NCBI GenBank assembly: GCA_963675655.1
Contig: OY776489.1
Location: forward strand, 3,286,001-3,350,000
DNA length: 64,000 nt
Direction of reading: 5' to 3'
Source of the DNA: CAXXOK01 sp963675655
GTDB lineage: Bacteria; Bacillota; Clostridia; Christensenellales; Aristaeellaceae
The position numbers and the translations under genes are program-made. Of the stretch, positions 46,192-55,900 are shown one piece after another. A model generated the notes under the pieces. The model had not been told where the DNA came from and searched no databases. It was given only the letters and a program-made list of their open reading frames with translations. Each line of letters opens with the position of its first letter. The first letter of the stretch is position 1.

Positions 46192-46361
46192 ATATACAGC
46201 CTTTCTCCGGTGTAGTTGAATTGACTTTCAAAATTATATAAACGTATTGATATTAGAGTATATCTTCTAATTTGATTAATAGTTCAATTTGATACTATAT
46301 TTTCCCTTTATTCTCAAGGGAATGTATGTGTTACTGTAGTAATGGGCATGCACTTAAATAT

Positions 46362-46397
46362 ACAAATCCCTCACAGCATATGCCGTGAGGGATTTGT
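46362..46397 (-). terminator. Palindromic terminator downstream of tRNA-Ala
   Basis: ACAAATCCCTCAC pairs perfectly with GTGAGGGATTTGT (13 bp) around a 10-base loop. On the minus strand it is followed by ATATTTAAG. It lies about 85 bases after the tRNA end. The flanks from 46192 to 46361 show nothing else. Confidence 0.6.
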
Positions 46398-46482
46398 AGT
46401 AGATCATTTTTGATCCCTTTGCACTATCATTCCGAACAATCCATTTACGAAGATAAATGAAGGGTTCGTATTTCGTGCGTTT

Positions 46483-46558
46483 TGGTGGAGCATAGGAGAT
46501 TCGAACTCCTGGCCTCTACAATGCGAATGTAGCGCGCTACCAACTGCGCTAATGCCCC
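46483..46558 (-). tRNA. tRNA-Ala (anticodon CGC)
   Basis: A 76-base tRNA with encoded CCA end. The acceptor stem GGGGCAT/ATGCTCC contains the G3-U70 wobble that identifies alanine tRNAs. The anticodon loop TTCGCAT carries CGC at 46523-46525, reading GCG. The T arm AGGAG-TTCGAAT-CTCCT and the D arm GCGC-AGTTGGTA-GCGC are regular. Confidence 0.95.
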
Positions 46559-46690
46559 ATGTTTGCAAGAACACTTTTTTTCGTGTCAGCGGAATATACT
46601 ATAGCAAAATTCCGTAAAAAATGCAATAGTGTTTTTCAAATTACGCTTGGTTTTTAAGAAATAAATCGTTTATTTCATAGGAAAAGCCAA

Positions 46691-46719
46691 TTGACAACCA
46701 CAGCAAAATATGGTAACTT
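46691..46719 (+). promoter_or_regulatory. Promoter of rplU-prp-rpmA
   Basis: TTGACA, a 17-base spacer and TAACTT. Transcription would begin near 46726, giving a leader of about 80 bases before rplU. Confidence 0.65.
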
Positions 46720-46725
46720 AGTTCG

Positions 46726-46806
46726 GTAAGCCGCACAAGCGGGGTTTAAGTGTGCCTAAACGCGCCGCCTCACGCTTGGCGAGTATGGAATGGGAGGTGC
46801 TTTGCC
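46726..46806 (+). promoter_or_regulatory. Probable L21 ribosomal protein leader
   Basis: This 5' untranslated region can fold: GCCGCACAAGC/GTGTGCC-like and GCCGCCTCACGCTTGGCG pairings precede a GGGAGGTG ribosome binding site. L21 leaders are known in this position in Firmicutes and are thought to mediate feedback by the ribosomal protein. I assign it by position and visible pairing only. Confidence 0.45.
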
Positions 46807-47112
46807 ATGTATGCTGTAATCGTATCTGGTGGCAAGCAATACCGCGTAACCAAAGGGGATACCATTTATGTCGAGAAGCTCGACCAGGAACCCGAAAGCA
46901 CTGTTAGCTTCGACGTGCTGATGATCGGCTCTGACGAAGGTGTCAAGATCGGCAACCCGACTGTCGATGGCGCTAAAGTCGAAGGGAAAATCGTCGGTCT
47001 GGTGAAAGGCGAAAAGGTCATCATTTACAAGTACAAGAGCAAGAAGAATTATCACCGTCGCGCCGGTCACCGCCAGCAGTACACCAAGGTGGAAATCACC
47101 GCGGTAGGCTGA
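46807..47112 (+). CDS. rplU: 50S ribosomal protein L21
   Basis: A 101-residue L21 that binds 23S rRNA. It begins MYAVIVSGGKQYRVTKGDTIYVEKL and ends with the conserved KKNYHRRAGHRQQYTKVEITAV. The ATG at 46807 is preceded by GGGAGGTG; the longer frame is rejected. Its stop TGA shares a base with the next start. Confidence 0.98.
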   Translation: MYAVIVSGGKQYRVTKGDTIYVEKLDQEPESTVSFDVLMIGSDEGVKIGNPTVDGAKVEGKIVGLVKGEKVIIYKYKSKKNYHRRAGHRQQYTKVEITAVG

Positions 47113-47450
47113 TGACAAGCGTAACGGTTGCGTACGAGGGCGATTGGATTCTACGCCTTTCCTGCGAAGGACATGCCGGTTGTGAAGCAGCCGGAGAAAA
47201 CATCGTCTGTGCAGCAGTAAGCGTACTGATGGAAACATGCGTAAATGCCGTTGAGAAGATTGCAAAGGTTCAACCGCTGACTATTGTGGATGAATCCAAA
47301 GCCCTCATCAGTATTGCGTTGCCAAGTGGCGATCGTCTCGCTTTGCACGATGCGCAAACCATCCTTCGTACCACCGTGTTGGGACTTACGGATATCTCCC
47401 ATGAGTATCCGAAACTGGTTAGGCTTAGAACGATAAATGGGAGGAAATGA
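47112..47450 (+). CDS. prp: Ribosomal-processing cysteine protease Prp
   Basis: A 112-residue protease that cuts the N-terminal extension of L27 in Firmicutes. The catalytic His is in CEGHAGCEAAGENIVCAAVS and the Cys follows in IVCAAVS, about 15 residues apart, as in the family (YsxB). It lies between rplU and rpmA, the standard order, and its ATG shares a base with the rplU stop. Its substrate is encoded by the next gene, whose product carries the matching cleavage site. Confidence 0.95.
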   Translation: MTSVTVAYEGDWILRLSCEGHAGCEAAGENIVCAAVSVLMETCVNAVEKIAKVQPLTIVDESKALISIALPSGDRLALHDAQTILRTTVLGLTDISHEYPKLVRLRTINGRK

Positions 47451-47452
47451 TC

Positions 47453-47743
47453 ATGATGAAGCTGAATTTACAGTTTTTCGCCCATAAAAAAGGTATGGGC
47501 TCCACGCGTAACGGCCGTGACAGCGAAAGCAAACGCCTTGGCGCCAAGCGCGCGGATGGCCAGTATTCGCTTGCCGGCAACATTCTGGTTCGCCAGCGCG
47601 GCACACACATCCATCCGGGTCTGAACGTAGGCATCGGTAAGGATGACACCCTTTTCGCCTTGAAGAACGGCATCGTCCGTTTCGAGCGCATGGGTCGCGA
47701 CAAGAAAAAGGTTAGCGTCTATCCGGTAGAAAACGTACAGTAA
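47453..47743 (+). CDS. rpmA: 50S ribosomal protein L27 with cleavable extension
   Basis: A 96-residue L27. The N-terminus KLNLQFFAHKKGMGSTRNGRD includes the Prp site, LQFFA|HKKG, so the mature protein starts at His. The mature end reaches the peptidyl transferase centre. GGAGG lies eight bases before the ATG at 47453 and only two bases before the ATG at 47447; an ATG at 47456 is also possible. Confidence 0.97.
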   Translation: MMKLNLQFFAHKKGMGSTRNGRDSESKRLGAKRADGQYSLAGNILVRQRGTHIHPGLNVGIGKDDTLFALKNGIVRFERMGRDKKKVSVYPVENVQ

Positions 47744-47762
47744 GCATAATTGCTTGCGTATG

Positions 47763-47788
47763 GAGCGTGGGCATGTCCCGCGCTCTTT
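47763..47788 (+). terminator. Rho-independent terminator of the rplU operon
   Basis: GAGCGTGGG pairs with CCCGCGCTC (one wobble) around CATGT and is followed by TTTCTATATCATTTT. Confidence 0.75.
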
Positions 47789-47854
47789 CTATATCATTTT
47801 GAAACCTAAATAACAAAGCAGCGCCTTCCAGAGCGTTCCGGGGAGGATTTTAGT

Positions 47855-48550
47855 TTGATTGGTACGATTATCAATGTCGCAGCTATTCTGGTTGGTTCTG
47901 CACTTGGGCTATTGTTAAAGCGCAGCTTTCGGCAAAGCATGGCAGAAGTTGTTATGCAAGGGGTTGGCCTTTGTGTTATCCTGATCGGCTTAAGCGGCGC
48001 GCTGGAAACCAACAATACGCTTTTAATGATTCTTTCCGTCGTCATTGGCGGGGTTATTGGATCTTTGTTAGGTATTCAAAAACGGCTGAACGATCTGGGC
48101 GAGTATGCACAGCGTAAGCTGGTGCGCAATGCCGATAGCCAAAACACCTTTGCCAAGGCGTTCGTGACCGCCAGCCTCGTGTTTTGCGTTGGTGCGATGG
48201 CGGTTGTAGGGGCTTTGGACAGCGGCATTCGTGGCGATCATAGTACTTTGATTGCCAAATCCGCATTAGACGGCGTTACTTCCATCATATTTGCCAGCAC
48301 ACTTGGCCCGGGCGTTATGCTCTCTGCTGTACCGGTGTTGTTGTATCAGGGTTCGATCGCGCTGCTAGGCAATTTGATAGCGCCATTGCTTAGTGACGCG
48401 GTTGTGCAGGAAATGAGCGCTGTTGGCGGGCTGTTAATCATCGGCATCGGCCTAAACATGCTTTTGAAAGTAGAGATTAAAGTGGCCGACTTGCTGCCCG
48501 CTATTCTCGTTCCGTTCCTATACTTCCCCATCATTAGTTTATTTGGGTAA
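47855..48550 (+). CDS. DUF554 family membrane protein
   Basis: A 231-residue membrane protein of the DUF554 (YdfK/YqgA) family with about six helices. It begins MIGTIINVAAILVGSALGLLLKRSFRQSM and has the conserved AVVGALDSGIRGDHSTLIAKSALDGVTSIIFASTLGPGVMLSA (about 108-150). Function is unknown; proposals in the family include transport. The start is TTG with GGGGAGGA seven bases upstream. It is monocistronic with its own terminator. Confidence 0.9.
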   Translation: MIGTIINVAAILVGSALGLLLKRSFRQSMAEVVMQGVGLCVILIGLSGALETNNTLLMILSVVIGGVIGSLLGIQKRLNDLGEYAQRKLVRNADSQNTFAKAFVTASLVFCVGAMAVVGALDSGIRGDHSTLIAKSALDGVTSIIFASTLGPGVMLSAVPVLLYQGSIALLGNLIAPLLSDAVVQEMSAVGGLLIIGIGLNMLLKVEIKVADLLPAILVPFLYFPIISLFG

Positions 48551-48598
48551 TGATGATTCCTTACCCAAGCTGAAATAAAAGTGGATAGTAGGCATATT

Positions 48599-48622
48599 CG
48601 GCGCGTGATGCGCCGATTTTTT
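48599..48622 (+). terminator. Rho-independent terminator of the DUF554 gene
   Basis: CGGCGC pairs with GCGCCG around GTGAT and is followed by ATTTTTT. It lies about 50 bases after the stop. Confidence 0.75.
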
Positions 48623-49409
48623 ACCCACTCTCCTAGGTCGTTACCCATAGTTTTTCAATTGATTTACCCATGAGCGATAGACATTTACATTCAATACGTT
48701 TCACTCACGGAAAGTCTATTTAATAAACACGCTCAGAGAACACCTAGCGTACAGCCAAGGCAATTCGCAAAAAATCATCAATATCACAATTACCCGCCTG
48801 ACCGAAAAGTTGCACAAATTCAATAAGTAACAAAATTCCATAACAAATCAATATTGTATATCACCATTTATAACGAGATGAGCATCCAACCAGCAATAGT
48901 CCTATTGATCAAAAGATAGTAATGTTGGGAAGTATTTCGATATTCATAGTACCGTGATCAATGATCTGTGAAGGGATGATATTCCATCGCCTGCAAGCAT
49001 TGGTTGTCGCGAGATAACAGTTATATATAAAACCGCAACCAAATAAGTGCAAAGGGTACAAATAGAATACCTTGAAATGTCTGTGAGTTTATCTTTCTTT
49101 GTAACTATCAACCGAATTGTATGTTGGAATGTAACTATAAATCGCATTTCCTCAATACCACGAATGCACAGCTTATATCATGAATAAGCGCAATCCCCTC
49201 ATTGCAAGCTCATATGAGTATACTACGTTAATATTCATCCATATACTGCTAATCCACCTTAGTTTAACGCAATAAATAAGACCCCATTCCCGCATCTAAA
49301 ATTATTAGGAAGCAGGAAAGGGGTCTTTTTAAACTAGGCTATGTTAGAATTTAGTGTTGTTGAGTAGTATTGAAGGAGCCACACTATTCAGTGTGACCCT
49401 GTTATCGTT
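48623..49409. other. AT-rich stretch without a gene; one terminator-like hairpin
   Basis: No credible gene is seen; the 67-codon minus frame at 48944-49147 has no ribosome binding site or family resemblance. AAGACCCC at 49279-49286 pairs with GGGGTCTT at 49320-49327, followed by TTTAAA, a terminator-like stem with a long loop. CACAC-TATTCA-GTGTG near 49381-49396 lies just after the Imm5-like gene end on the minus strand. Confidence 0.4.
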
Positions 49410-49892
49410 TTATTCGTGGGTCTGTCCATTGTTTTTAATTATTTTTTTTAGTTCATTTAGTTGCCACGTTCTTTCTGTAGAAATTGCATCTAAATCATTT
49501 TCATATAGCAAACCTATCAACTTAATTGCATAATCCGAAGCAACCATAGAATGCTCACGCATATGCCCACTTACAACGGCTTGTCCAACAACCCTTAATG
49601 CAGTTTTATGTATTTCATTCTCCATATCTCTTGCAAGTTTATGAACTTTGAAACCCGATTGCCTTACATCGTGCATTCGAGCGTTTCCAGATTGCCACAG
49701 TTCGTTTACTTCAAATCCTTCCATGATTACGTCTATAGATTTATAATCTATACCGACAATAAGAAGAATGTGTTTGGCGATGGATAACGACCATTTTGCT
49801 AAAAGGACTTGATTTGTTGTTTCATACAAATTATCAATCTTTTCTCTAATAATAGGATTATCCACTATTTTGATTTTCGGTTTAGTTGACAT
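49410..49892 (-). CDS. Imm5-like putative immunity protein
   Basis: A 160-residue all-helical protein. The helices LAKWSLSIAKHILLIVG, VNELWQSGNARMHDVRQSGFKVHKLARD and TALRVVGQAVVSGHMREHSMVASDYAIKLIGLL (about 100-132) resemble the Imm5-like domain, where W, R and the H...H pair after 'GQAV' are conserved. Such proteins are predicted antitoxins of contact-dependent toxins, but no toxin gene is adjacent, and members also occur alone. An AGGGAGGG site precedes the ATG. It is AT-rich and lies beside an IS1595 remnant, suggesting acquisition. Confidence 0.55.
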   Translation of the reverse strand: MSTKPKIKIVDNPIIREKIDNLYETTNQVLLAKWSLSIAKHILLIVGIDYKSIDVIMEGFEVNELWQSGNARMHDVRQSGFKVHKLARDMENEIHKTALRVVGQAVVSGHMREHSMVASDYAIKLIGLLYENDLDAISTERTWQLNELKKIIKNNGQTHE

Positions 49893-49934
49893 ACAATCCC
49901 TCCCTTCTTATCCAAACAAAATCATACATATGTC

Positions 49935-50326
49935 TTATGTAAAGAGATATTTTTTCCGACACTTTGCATATAGTAGCTGATTTTCGTATGGACAACCCAT
50001 TACCATGCATTTTGCATAATCAATCCATAGTTCAAGGCTCACATGAGAACTTACAAGTGGAGTCATAGTTCTATCGTTAAATGTCTTTTGGTAATCTTTG
50101 CATCTAAAACGCTGAACGCCATTCTTTTTCCCGTGTTAATGACATGAGTTCCACCACAACGCAAACAGACAACCCCTTTAAAAAAGCGTTGCTCTCGACT
50201 ATCACTATACAATGAACTTGTCATTGCTCTAACTGATATAATTTCACTGATGTTATTAAATAGTTCTTCATTTTGACTGTCAGTTAAGGCTTTGATATCC
50301 TTGAAAATAGAGTGTACTGATGGCAT
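49935..50326 (-). pseudogene. IS1595-family transposase, N-terminal remnant
   Basis: The frame from 50326 reads REQRFFKGVVCLRCGGTHVINTGKR, the first zinc-ribbon Cys pair of IS1595 transposases. A one-base shift then gives NGVQRFRCKDYQKTFNDRTMTPLVSSH and SLELWIDYAKCMVMGCP, the typical continuation, with a stop at 49935. The second zinc-ribbon pair is degenerate (CKDY for CKDC), and the DDE catalytic domain is absent. No terminal inverted repeats were found. Confidence 0.75.
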
Positions 50327-50434
50327 ATAAGACTCCTTTGCGAATGTATGTTCTTGCTAATTATTGAACATTAGTTCGCATAAGTCAAATAGCAACACTT
50401 AAATCAATAAAGCCTTAAACTATAGAATGTATGA

Positions 50435-51121
50435 TTATTCGATGGTACGGATGTCGCTAAAAGGGAAAATAACACAGCGAACATGTGCAATGATTTGGTT
50501 ACGGGAAAGCGTTGCTGGTTTGCCATATCCATAATAGTTACGGCAGTCATGGCTGTTATCCCGGTTATCCCCCATCACGAAATACTCATCTTCACCCAGG
50601 GTTACCATCGCCATATTGGCACTGCTTCTGTCATCATTATTGCTTGGCGTCAGGTAGGGCTCGTCTACCGCCTTCCCATTCACATACACCACATGGTCAA
50701 TAATTTCGATGGTATCACCGGGAACCCCCATTAGGCGTTTTACAAAGTTTTCTGTCCGACCCGGATACTTGCATATCACTACATCGCCACGCTGCGGTTC
50801 GCCGAAAATATACTCCGGTTTGGTTACCAGCATAACTTCCCTGTCTTGCAGTGTATTCATCATGCTATGCCCATCTACGAAAATTGGCTCAAAAAGGAAA
50901 GTCCGTATCAGGAGGGCAATCACAACCGCTGAACCCAGCGTTAGAATCCAACTGATGATCTCTTTCTTCACGTTTTTCTTTTTCTCCTGAGAAGCAGCAG
51001 CAGGCGCATCGCTGGTTTCAGTCGTTTCTGTTTGTGTTCCGGTCTCCGGCGTTTCCGCTACGGTATCGGGATTTGGGCTTGTTTCGGTTCCTTCCGGCTC
51101 CCGGTTTTCATCGGTCTGCAT
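50435..51121 (-). CDS. lepB: Signal peptidase I
   Basis: A 228-residue membrane serine protease that removes signal peptides from secreted proteins. A 50-residue Thr/Glu-rich, low-complexity N-terminal tail (TETTETSDAPAAASQEKKK) precedes one membrane helix (about 55-75). The catalytic Ser86 is in FVDGHSMMNTL and the general base Lys128 in NFVKRLMGVPGDTIEI; box E is GDNRDNSHDCRNYYG. All catalytic residues are present. It is co-transcribed with the DUF951 gene 13 bases upstream. The long acidic cytoplasmic tail is not needed for the fold and is typical of some Clostridia. Confidence 0.95.
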   Translation of the reverse strand: MQTDENREPEGTETSPNPDTVAETPETGTQTETTETSDAPAAASQEKKKNVKKEIISWILTLGSAVVIALLIRTFLFEPIFVDGHSMMNTLQDREVMLVTKPEYIFGEPQRGDVVICKYPGRTENFVKRLMGVPGDTIEIIDHVVYVNGKAVDEPYLTPSNNDDRSSANMAMVTLGEDEYFVMGDNRDNSHDCRNYYGYGKPATLSRNQIIAHVRCVIFPFSDIRTIE

Positions 51122-51134
51122 TGTGGTAGCCTCC

Positions 51135-51368
51135 TTACAGCTGATTCATCATCTGTTGCAATGTCTCGGCCTCCGGCACGGGACCTTGCGATAGAACTTT
51201 TTTTCTGCGCTTGATAAAAACGGCGCGCTCCAGCATCACAATGCGTCCGCAGCCGAGACATTTCATTTTAACATCCGCACCGATCCGGATGACCTTCCAT
51301 TGATCGCTGCCGCAAGGATGCGTCTTACGCATCTGTACCACGTCACCCAAGCGGATCTCCTCCGTCAT
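51135..51368 (-). CDS. DUF951 family protein
   Basis: A 77-residue protein with the DUF951 signature LGDVVQMRKTHPCGSDQWKVIRIGADVKMKCLGCGRIVMLERAVF, including a CxxC pair that may bind zinc. Function is unknown; it is widespread in Firmicutes and often sits near ribosome- or chromosome-related genes. The ATG at 51368 follows GGGGAGGTG by about ten bases; the longer frame upstream is rejected. It precedes lepB in one operon. Confidence 0.88.
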   Translation of the reverse strand: MTEEIRLGDVVQMRKTHPCGSDQWKVIRIGADVKMKCLGCGRIVMLERAVFIKRRKKVLSQGPVPEAETLQQMMNQL

Positions 51369-51452
51369 GGCAAGGTCACCTCCCCTGTAAGCACTGTTTG
51401 CATTATACAACCAATAGACAGGCTTTTCAAGCAAAACCCACCGCCATAGGAA

Positions 51453-51495
51453 CATAAAGGCCGCCCCGCAAGCCGATTTGGCGTTGCAGGGCGGC
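51453..51495 (-). terminator. Rho-independent terminator of gltBD
   Basis: On the minus strand GCCGCCCTGCAA pairs with TTGCGGGGCGGC (one wobble) and is followed by CTTTATG. It begins about 20 bases after the gltD stop. Confidence 0.75.
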
Positions 51496-51516
51496 TACTT
51501 TAAGCGGTTACTCTGC

Positions 51517-52986
51517 TTACTTCTGTTGGCTCAGGTATGCGTGGCATGCTGCCGCCGCTTCCTGTCCCTCGTTCATGGCACGTACCACAAGGCTTTGACC
51601 GCTGTGCATATCGCCAGCGACAAATACGCCTTTGCGCTCAGTCTTGTAATGATCCGCAACCACATTGGTACGCGCATCACGTGGCAACGCATATGCGTTT
51701 ACCAACGTTTCTTCAGGCCCCGTAAAGCCCATAGCGATCAGTACCATATCTGCTGGCCACTTGCGCGCTGTCCCCTCAATCACTTCCGGGGTCATGCGGC
51801 CTTCCGCGTTCTTCACCCAACGAATGTTATCCGTAATTACTGCGCGCACAGCGCCTTTTTCATCCCGTTCAATTTCACGCGCGCTGATCAGGTACTGGCG
51901 CGGATCATCGCCATACTTGGCAATCGCTTCTTCCTGCGCATAATCGGTCTTCAGGATTCGTGGATACTCTGGCCACGGGTTTTGTTCCGTTCGCTCTTCG
52001 GAAGGTTTTGGCATAATTTCGAACTGATGCACGCTGCGGCAGCCCTGGCGGAGTGCGGTGCCAACGCAGTCGGTGCCGGTATCGCCGCCGCCGATAATAA
52101 TCACATGCTTGTCTTTAGCGTTCATCTCATCGGGCAGCAGTTCATTGCTATCCAGCACATGCTTCGTGTTCTTGGTCAGGTAATCGACCGCGTACAGCAC
52201 GCCCGGGCCTTCGCGACCGGGAATGCTCAGGTTACGCGGCGTAGTGCTGCCACAGCAAAGTACCACGGCATCAAATTCTTTCAACAATTCTTCGCCTGCT
52301 TTGTCCATGCCGACATGAGTATTGGTGATGAATTCCACGCCCTCTTCCTTCATCAGGTTCACGCGTCGATCCACAATCTTTTTATCCAGTTTCATGTTGG
52401 GAATCCCGTACATCAGCAGGCCGCCGATACGGTCTTCCCGTTCATACACCGTTACAGTATGGCCGTAGCGGTTCAGCCAATTGGCGCAAGCCAAGCCTGC
52501 AGGGCCGGAGCCCACAACCGCAACTTTTTTCCCCGTGCGCTTTTGAGGAATGACCGGCTTAATATGCCCTGTTTCAAAGGCATGCTCAATAAGCGTAAGT
52601 TCGTTTTGGCGGATAGTAACCATTGGCTGGTTGATGCCGCAGGTGCAAGCCCCTTCGCATAGCGCGGGGCATACACGGCCGGTAAATTCCGGAAAGCTGA
52701 TCGTACGCAGCAGGCGGTCTACCGCTGCATCCCACTCCTGTCGGTATAAAAGATCGTTCCATTCCGGAATCAGGTTGCCAAGCGGGCAGCCTGTCGGTAC
52801 GCCCTTGATGTTGATGCCGCTGTGGCAAAAAGGTACGCCACAATACATGCAACGGCCAGCTTGTTCCAGCTGCGTATCCAGCGGAAGCGTGCCGTGAATC
52901 TCGTCCCAATCCTTGATCCGTTCCAGCGGGTCCCGGTCAGGGGGCAGTTCACGGTCATATTCCATAAAGCCCATTAATTTACCCAT
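51517..52986 (-). CDS. gltD: Glutamate synthase small subunit
   Basis: A 489-residue NAD(P)H-oxidising subunit that feeds electrons to GltB. The N-terminal iron-sulfur domain has CMYCGVPFCHSG and GCPLGNLIPEW, then RVCPALCEGACTCGI. The FAD-binding motif is VAVVGSGPAGLACANWLNRYGH (about 152-173), and the NAD(P)H site is VIIIGGGDTGTDCVGTALRQG (about 284-304). Length and motifs match bacterial GltD. AGGAGGAG lies six bases before the ATG, inside the end of gltB, which it overlaps by eight bases. Confidence 0.97.
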   Translation of the reverse strand: MGKLMGFMEYDRELPPDRDPLERIKDWDEIHGTLPLDTQLEQAGRCMYCGVPFCHSGINIKGVPTGCPLGNLIPEWNDLLYRQEWDAAVDRLLRTISFPEFTGRVCPALCEGACTCGINQPMVTIRQNELTLIEHAFETGHIKPVIPQKRTGKKVAVVGSGPAGLACANWLNRYGHTVTVYEREDRIGGLLMYGIPNMKLDKKIVDRRVNLMKEEGVEFITNTHVGMDKAGEELLKEFDAVVLCCGSTTPRNLSIPGREGPGVLYAVDYLTKNTKHVLDSNELLPDEMNAKDKHVIIIGGGDTGTDCVGTALRQGCRSVHQFEIMPKPSEERTEQNPWPEYPRILKTDYAQEEAIAKYGDDPRQYLISAREIERDEKGAVRAVITDNIRWVKNAEGRMTPEVIEGTARKWPADMVLIAMGFTGPEETLVNAYALPRDARTNVVADHYKTERKGVFVAGDMHSGQSLVVRAMNEGQEAAAACHAYLSQQK

Positions 52987-55900
52987 TGTTGCGCTCCTCC
53001 TTCTGCTTCATCAGGTAGCGCTTGTATTCGATTGGGATCACCTTCACAAAGCGGCTCACAGCAGAGCCCCATTGCGCGATCATGTCCTTGCCAAGCGGGC
53101 TGCCGGTATTGCGCACATGGCGCTGAATCCAGCGTTTTACCTGTATCTCTTCGTCCGGGTCATCCATTCTCTCCAGGCTAACCATCTCGGTGTTGCAGCG
53201 CTGGGTAAAAGTGCCATCCTCGTCGAACACATAGGCGATACCACCGCTCATGCCCGCTGCAAAGTTACGGCCTGTTTTGCCCAGTACCACAACACGGCCG
53301 CCTGTCATATACTCGCAGCCATGGTCGCCTACGCCTTCCACCACAGCCAGCGCGCCGCTGTTACGTACACAGAAGCGCTCGCCAGCCACACCGGAAACGT
53401 ATACTTCGCCGCCCGTAGCGCCGTACAGCGCTACGTTACCGGTAATAATATTGTTCTGCGGTATAAAGGTGCTGTTCTTCGGCGGACGTACACACAGCAC
53501 ACCACCGGACAAGCCTTTACCCATATAGTCGTTGCAGTCGCCTTCCAGCAGGAAGCTGATACCCTTGGGTAGGAATGCGCCAAAACTCTGGCCTGCACTG
53601 CCAAAGAAGTTAATGCGGATGGAATCCTTCGGCAAGCCTCTTTCGCCATACATCAACGTAAGCTCGCTGCCTAAAATAGTGCCTGCGGCACGATCCGTAT
53701 TATGGATCGGCAGCGATGCCACCACCGCGCGTTCCCGGTTTAGCGCCGGTTTTGCCAGCACTTCCAGAATGCTCTCATCCAGCGTATGTCCAAGGGGCGA
53801 GTGCTGCTTCTGGCAAGCGAAGCGAGGTTCGTTTTCCATGCCTTCCGGCATATGGAAAATCGGTGAAAGGTCAATTGCTTCATGCTTCCAGTTAGTCAGC
53901 AATTCGCGCTTCTTTAGCAGATCCACACGGCCGATCATCTCGTCCAGCGTACGGAAACCGAGCTGTGCCATTATCTCGCGCAGTTCCTGTGCCACAAAGT
54001 GCATGAAGGAAATAACATATTCAGGCTTGCCTTTAAAGCGCTTGCGCAGTTCAGGGTTCTGCGTCGCTACGCCTGCAGGGCAGCTGTCCAGATTGCACAC
54101 ACGCATCATGATGCAGCCCATGGTTACCAGCGGCGCGGTTGCAAAGCCGAATTCTTCGGCGCCCAACAACGCAGCGATGGCTACATCGCGGCCGGTCATC
54201 AGCTTGCCGTCGGTTTCGATTACGACGCGGCTGCGCAGTTTGTTGATCATCAACGTTTGGTGGGTTTCCGCCAGACCCAGCTCCCACGGCAGCCCCGCAT
54301 GTTTAATGCTGGACCGCGGGCTTGCGCCGGTGCCGCCATCGTAGCCGCTGATCAGGATAACATCCGAAAGGCCCTTGGCAACGCCTGCGGCGATAGTGCC
54401 AACGCCCGCTTCGCTAACCAGTTTCACGCTTACACGCGCCTTGCGGTTGGCGTTTTTCAGGTCGTAGATCAACTCAGCCAAATCTTCGATGGAATAAATA
54501 TCATGGTGCGGAGGCGGCGAAATCAAGCCTACGCCAGTGGTGGAGTGGCGCGTTTTCGCAATCCACGGATACACCTTCGGGCCGGGCAGTTGGCCGCCTT
54601 CGCCGGGCTTTGCGCCCTGTGCCATTTTTATTTGCAGTTCTTTGGCATGTACCAGATAGTTACTGGTTACACCAAAGCGGCCAGAAGCCACCTGCTTGAT
54701 CGCGCTGGATTTGCTGTCGCCGCCGGGCATCGGCTCGTAACGGGATTCATCTTCGCCGCCTTCGCCGCTGTTGCTTTTACCGCCGATACGGTTCATGGCG
54801 ATTGCCATGCACTCATGGGCTTCTTTGCTAAGTGAGCCATAGCTCATCGCGCCGGTTTTAAAGCGTTTGCAGATCGCGTCCACGCTTTCCACTTCGTCCA
54901 ACGGCACAGGCTTCTGCCCCGCCTTAAAGTCCATCAGGCTGCGCAGCGTGGGACGTTCAGGGCTGTTGTCCAGCGTATCGCTGTATTTCTTAAAGACCTG
55001 ATAATCATCATTCCAGCAAGCCTGCTGCAAAAGATGTATGGTCATCGGATTATACAGGTGATATTCTTCGCCCTTGCGCCATTGCAGTACGCCGCCTGCG
55101 TCCAGCGTTTCTTCCGACAGCGGATCGTTAAACGCAACATCGTGACGGATGCCGTTTTCTTTCGCTACTCCATCCAACCCGATACCGCCAATAGGCGACA
55201 CGGTTTCCGGGAAGTACTCATCAATCAATTCCTTGTTTAAGCCTACCGCTTCAAAAATCTGTGCGCCGCGATAGCTTTGCACGGTTGAAATGCCCATTTT
55301 GGACATGGTTTTCACGATGCCCTTTACAATCGCCTTGATGTAATGCGCATGCGCTTCCGCTACGGTTACGCCTTTAAGCATACCGCTTTCTACGGCGTCG
55401 GTAAGGGTCGCCATTGCCAGATAGGGGTTGATCGCCGTAACGCCATAGCCCACCAGCAGTGCAAAGTGATGCACTTCGGTCGGTTCGCCAGATTCCAGCA
55501 GAATACTCAGCTGTGTACGGATGCCGCGGCGGTTGGTGTGCGCCTGGAAGCCGGAAACTGCGAGCAGCGCCGGGATGGCGGCGTGTTTTTCATCCACACC
55601 GCGATCGGATAGAATGAAAATGGTGCAGCCTTTGCTGAACTGCTCATCAAGCTCCGCATACATGCGCTCCATCGCTGCTTTAATCCCCTTACCGCCTTGC
55701 GCTACATCGTAGAGGATGGAAATGGTGCAGGGTTTAAAGCCTTCGCTGTCCAGCGCGCGAATCTTTGCTAAATCCGCATCGGTCATGATGGGATTGGGCA
55801 GCTTTAATTGGCGGCAGCTTTGCGGAGACGGAGCAAGTAAATCGCCCTCAGAACCAATATACACGCGCGTAGAGGTAACAATCTCCTCGCGGATCGCATC

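Noticed and set aside
51478..52662. 394-codon plus-strand frame
   Set aside because: Antisense to gltD; sequence is not protein-like for any family and lacks a ribosome binding site.
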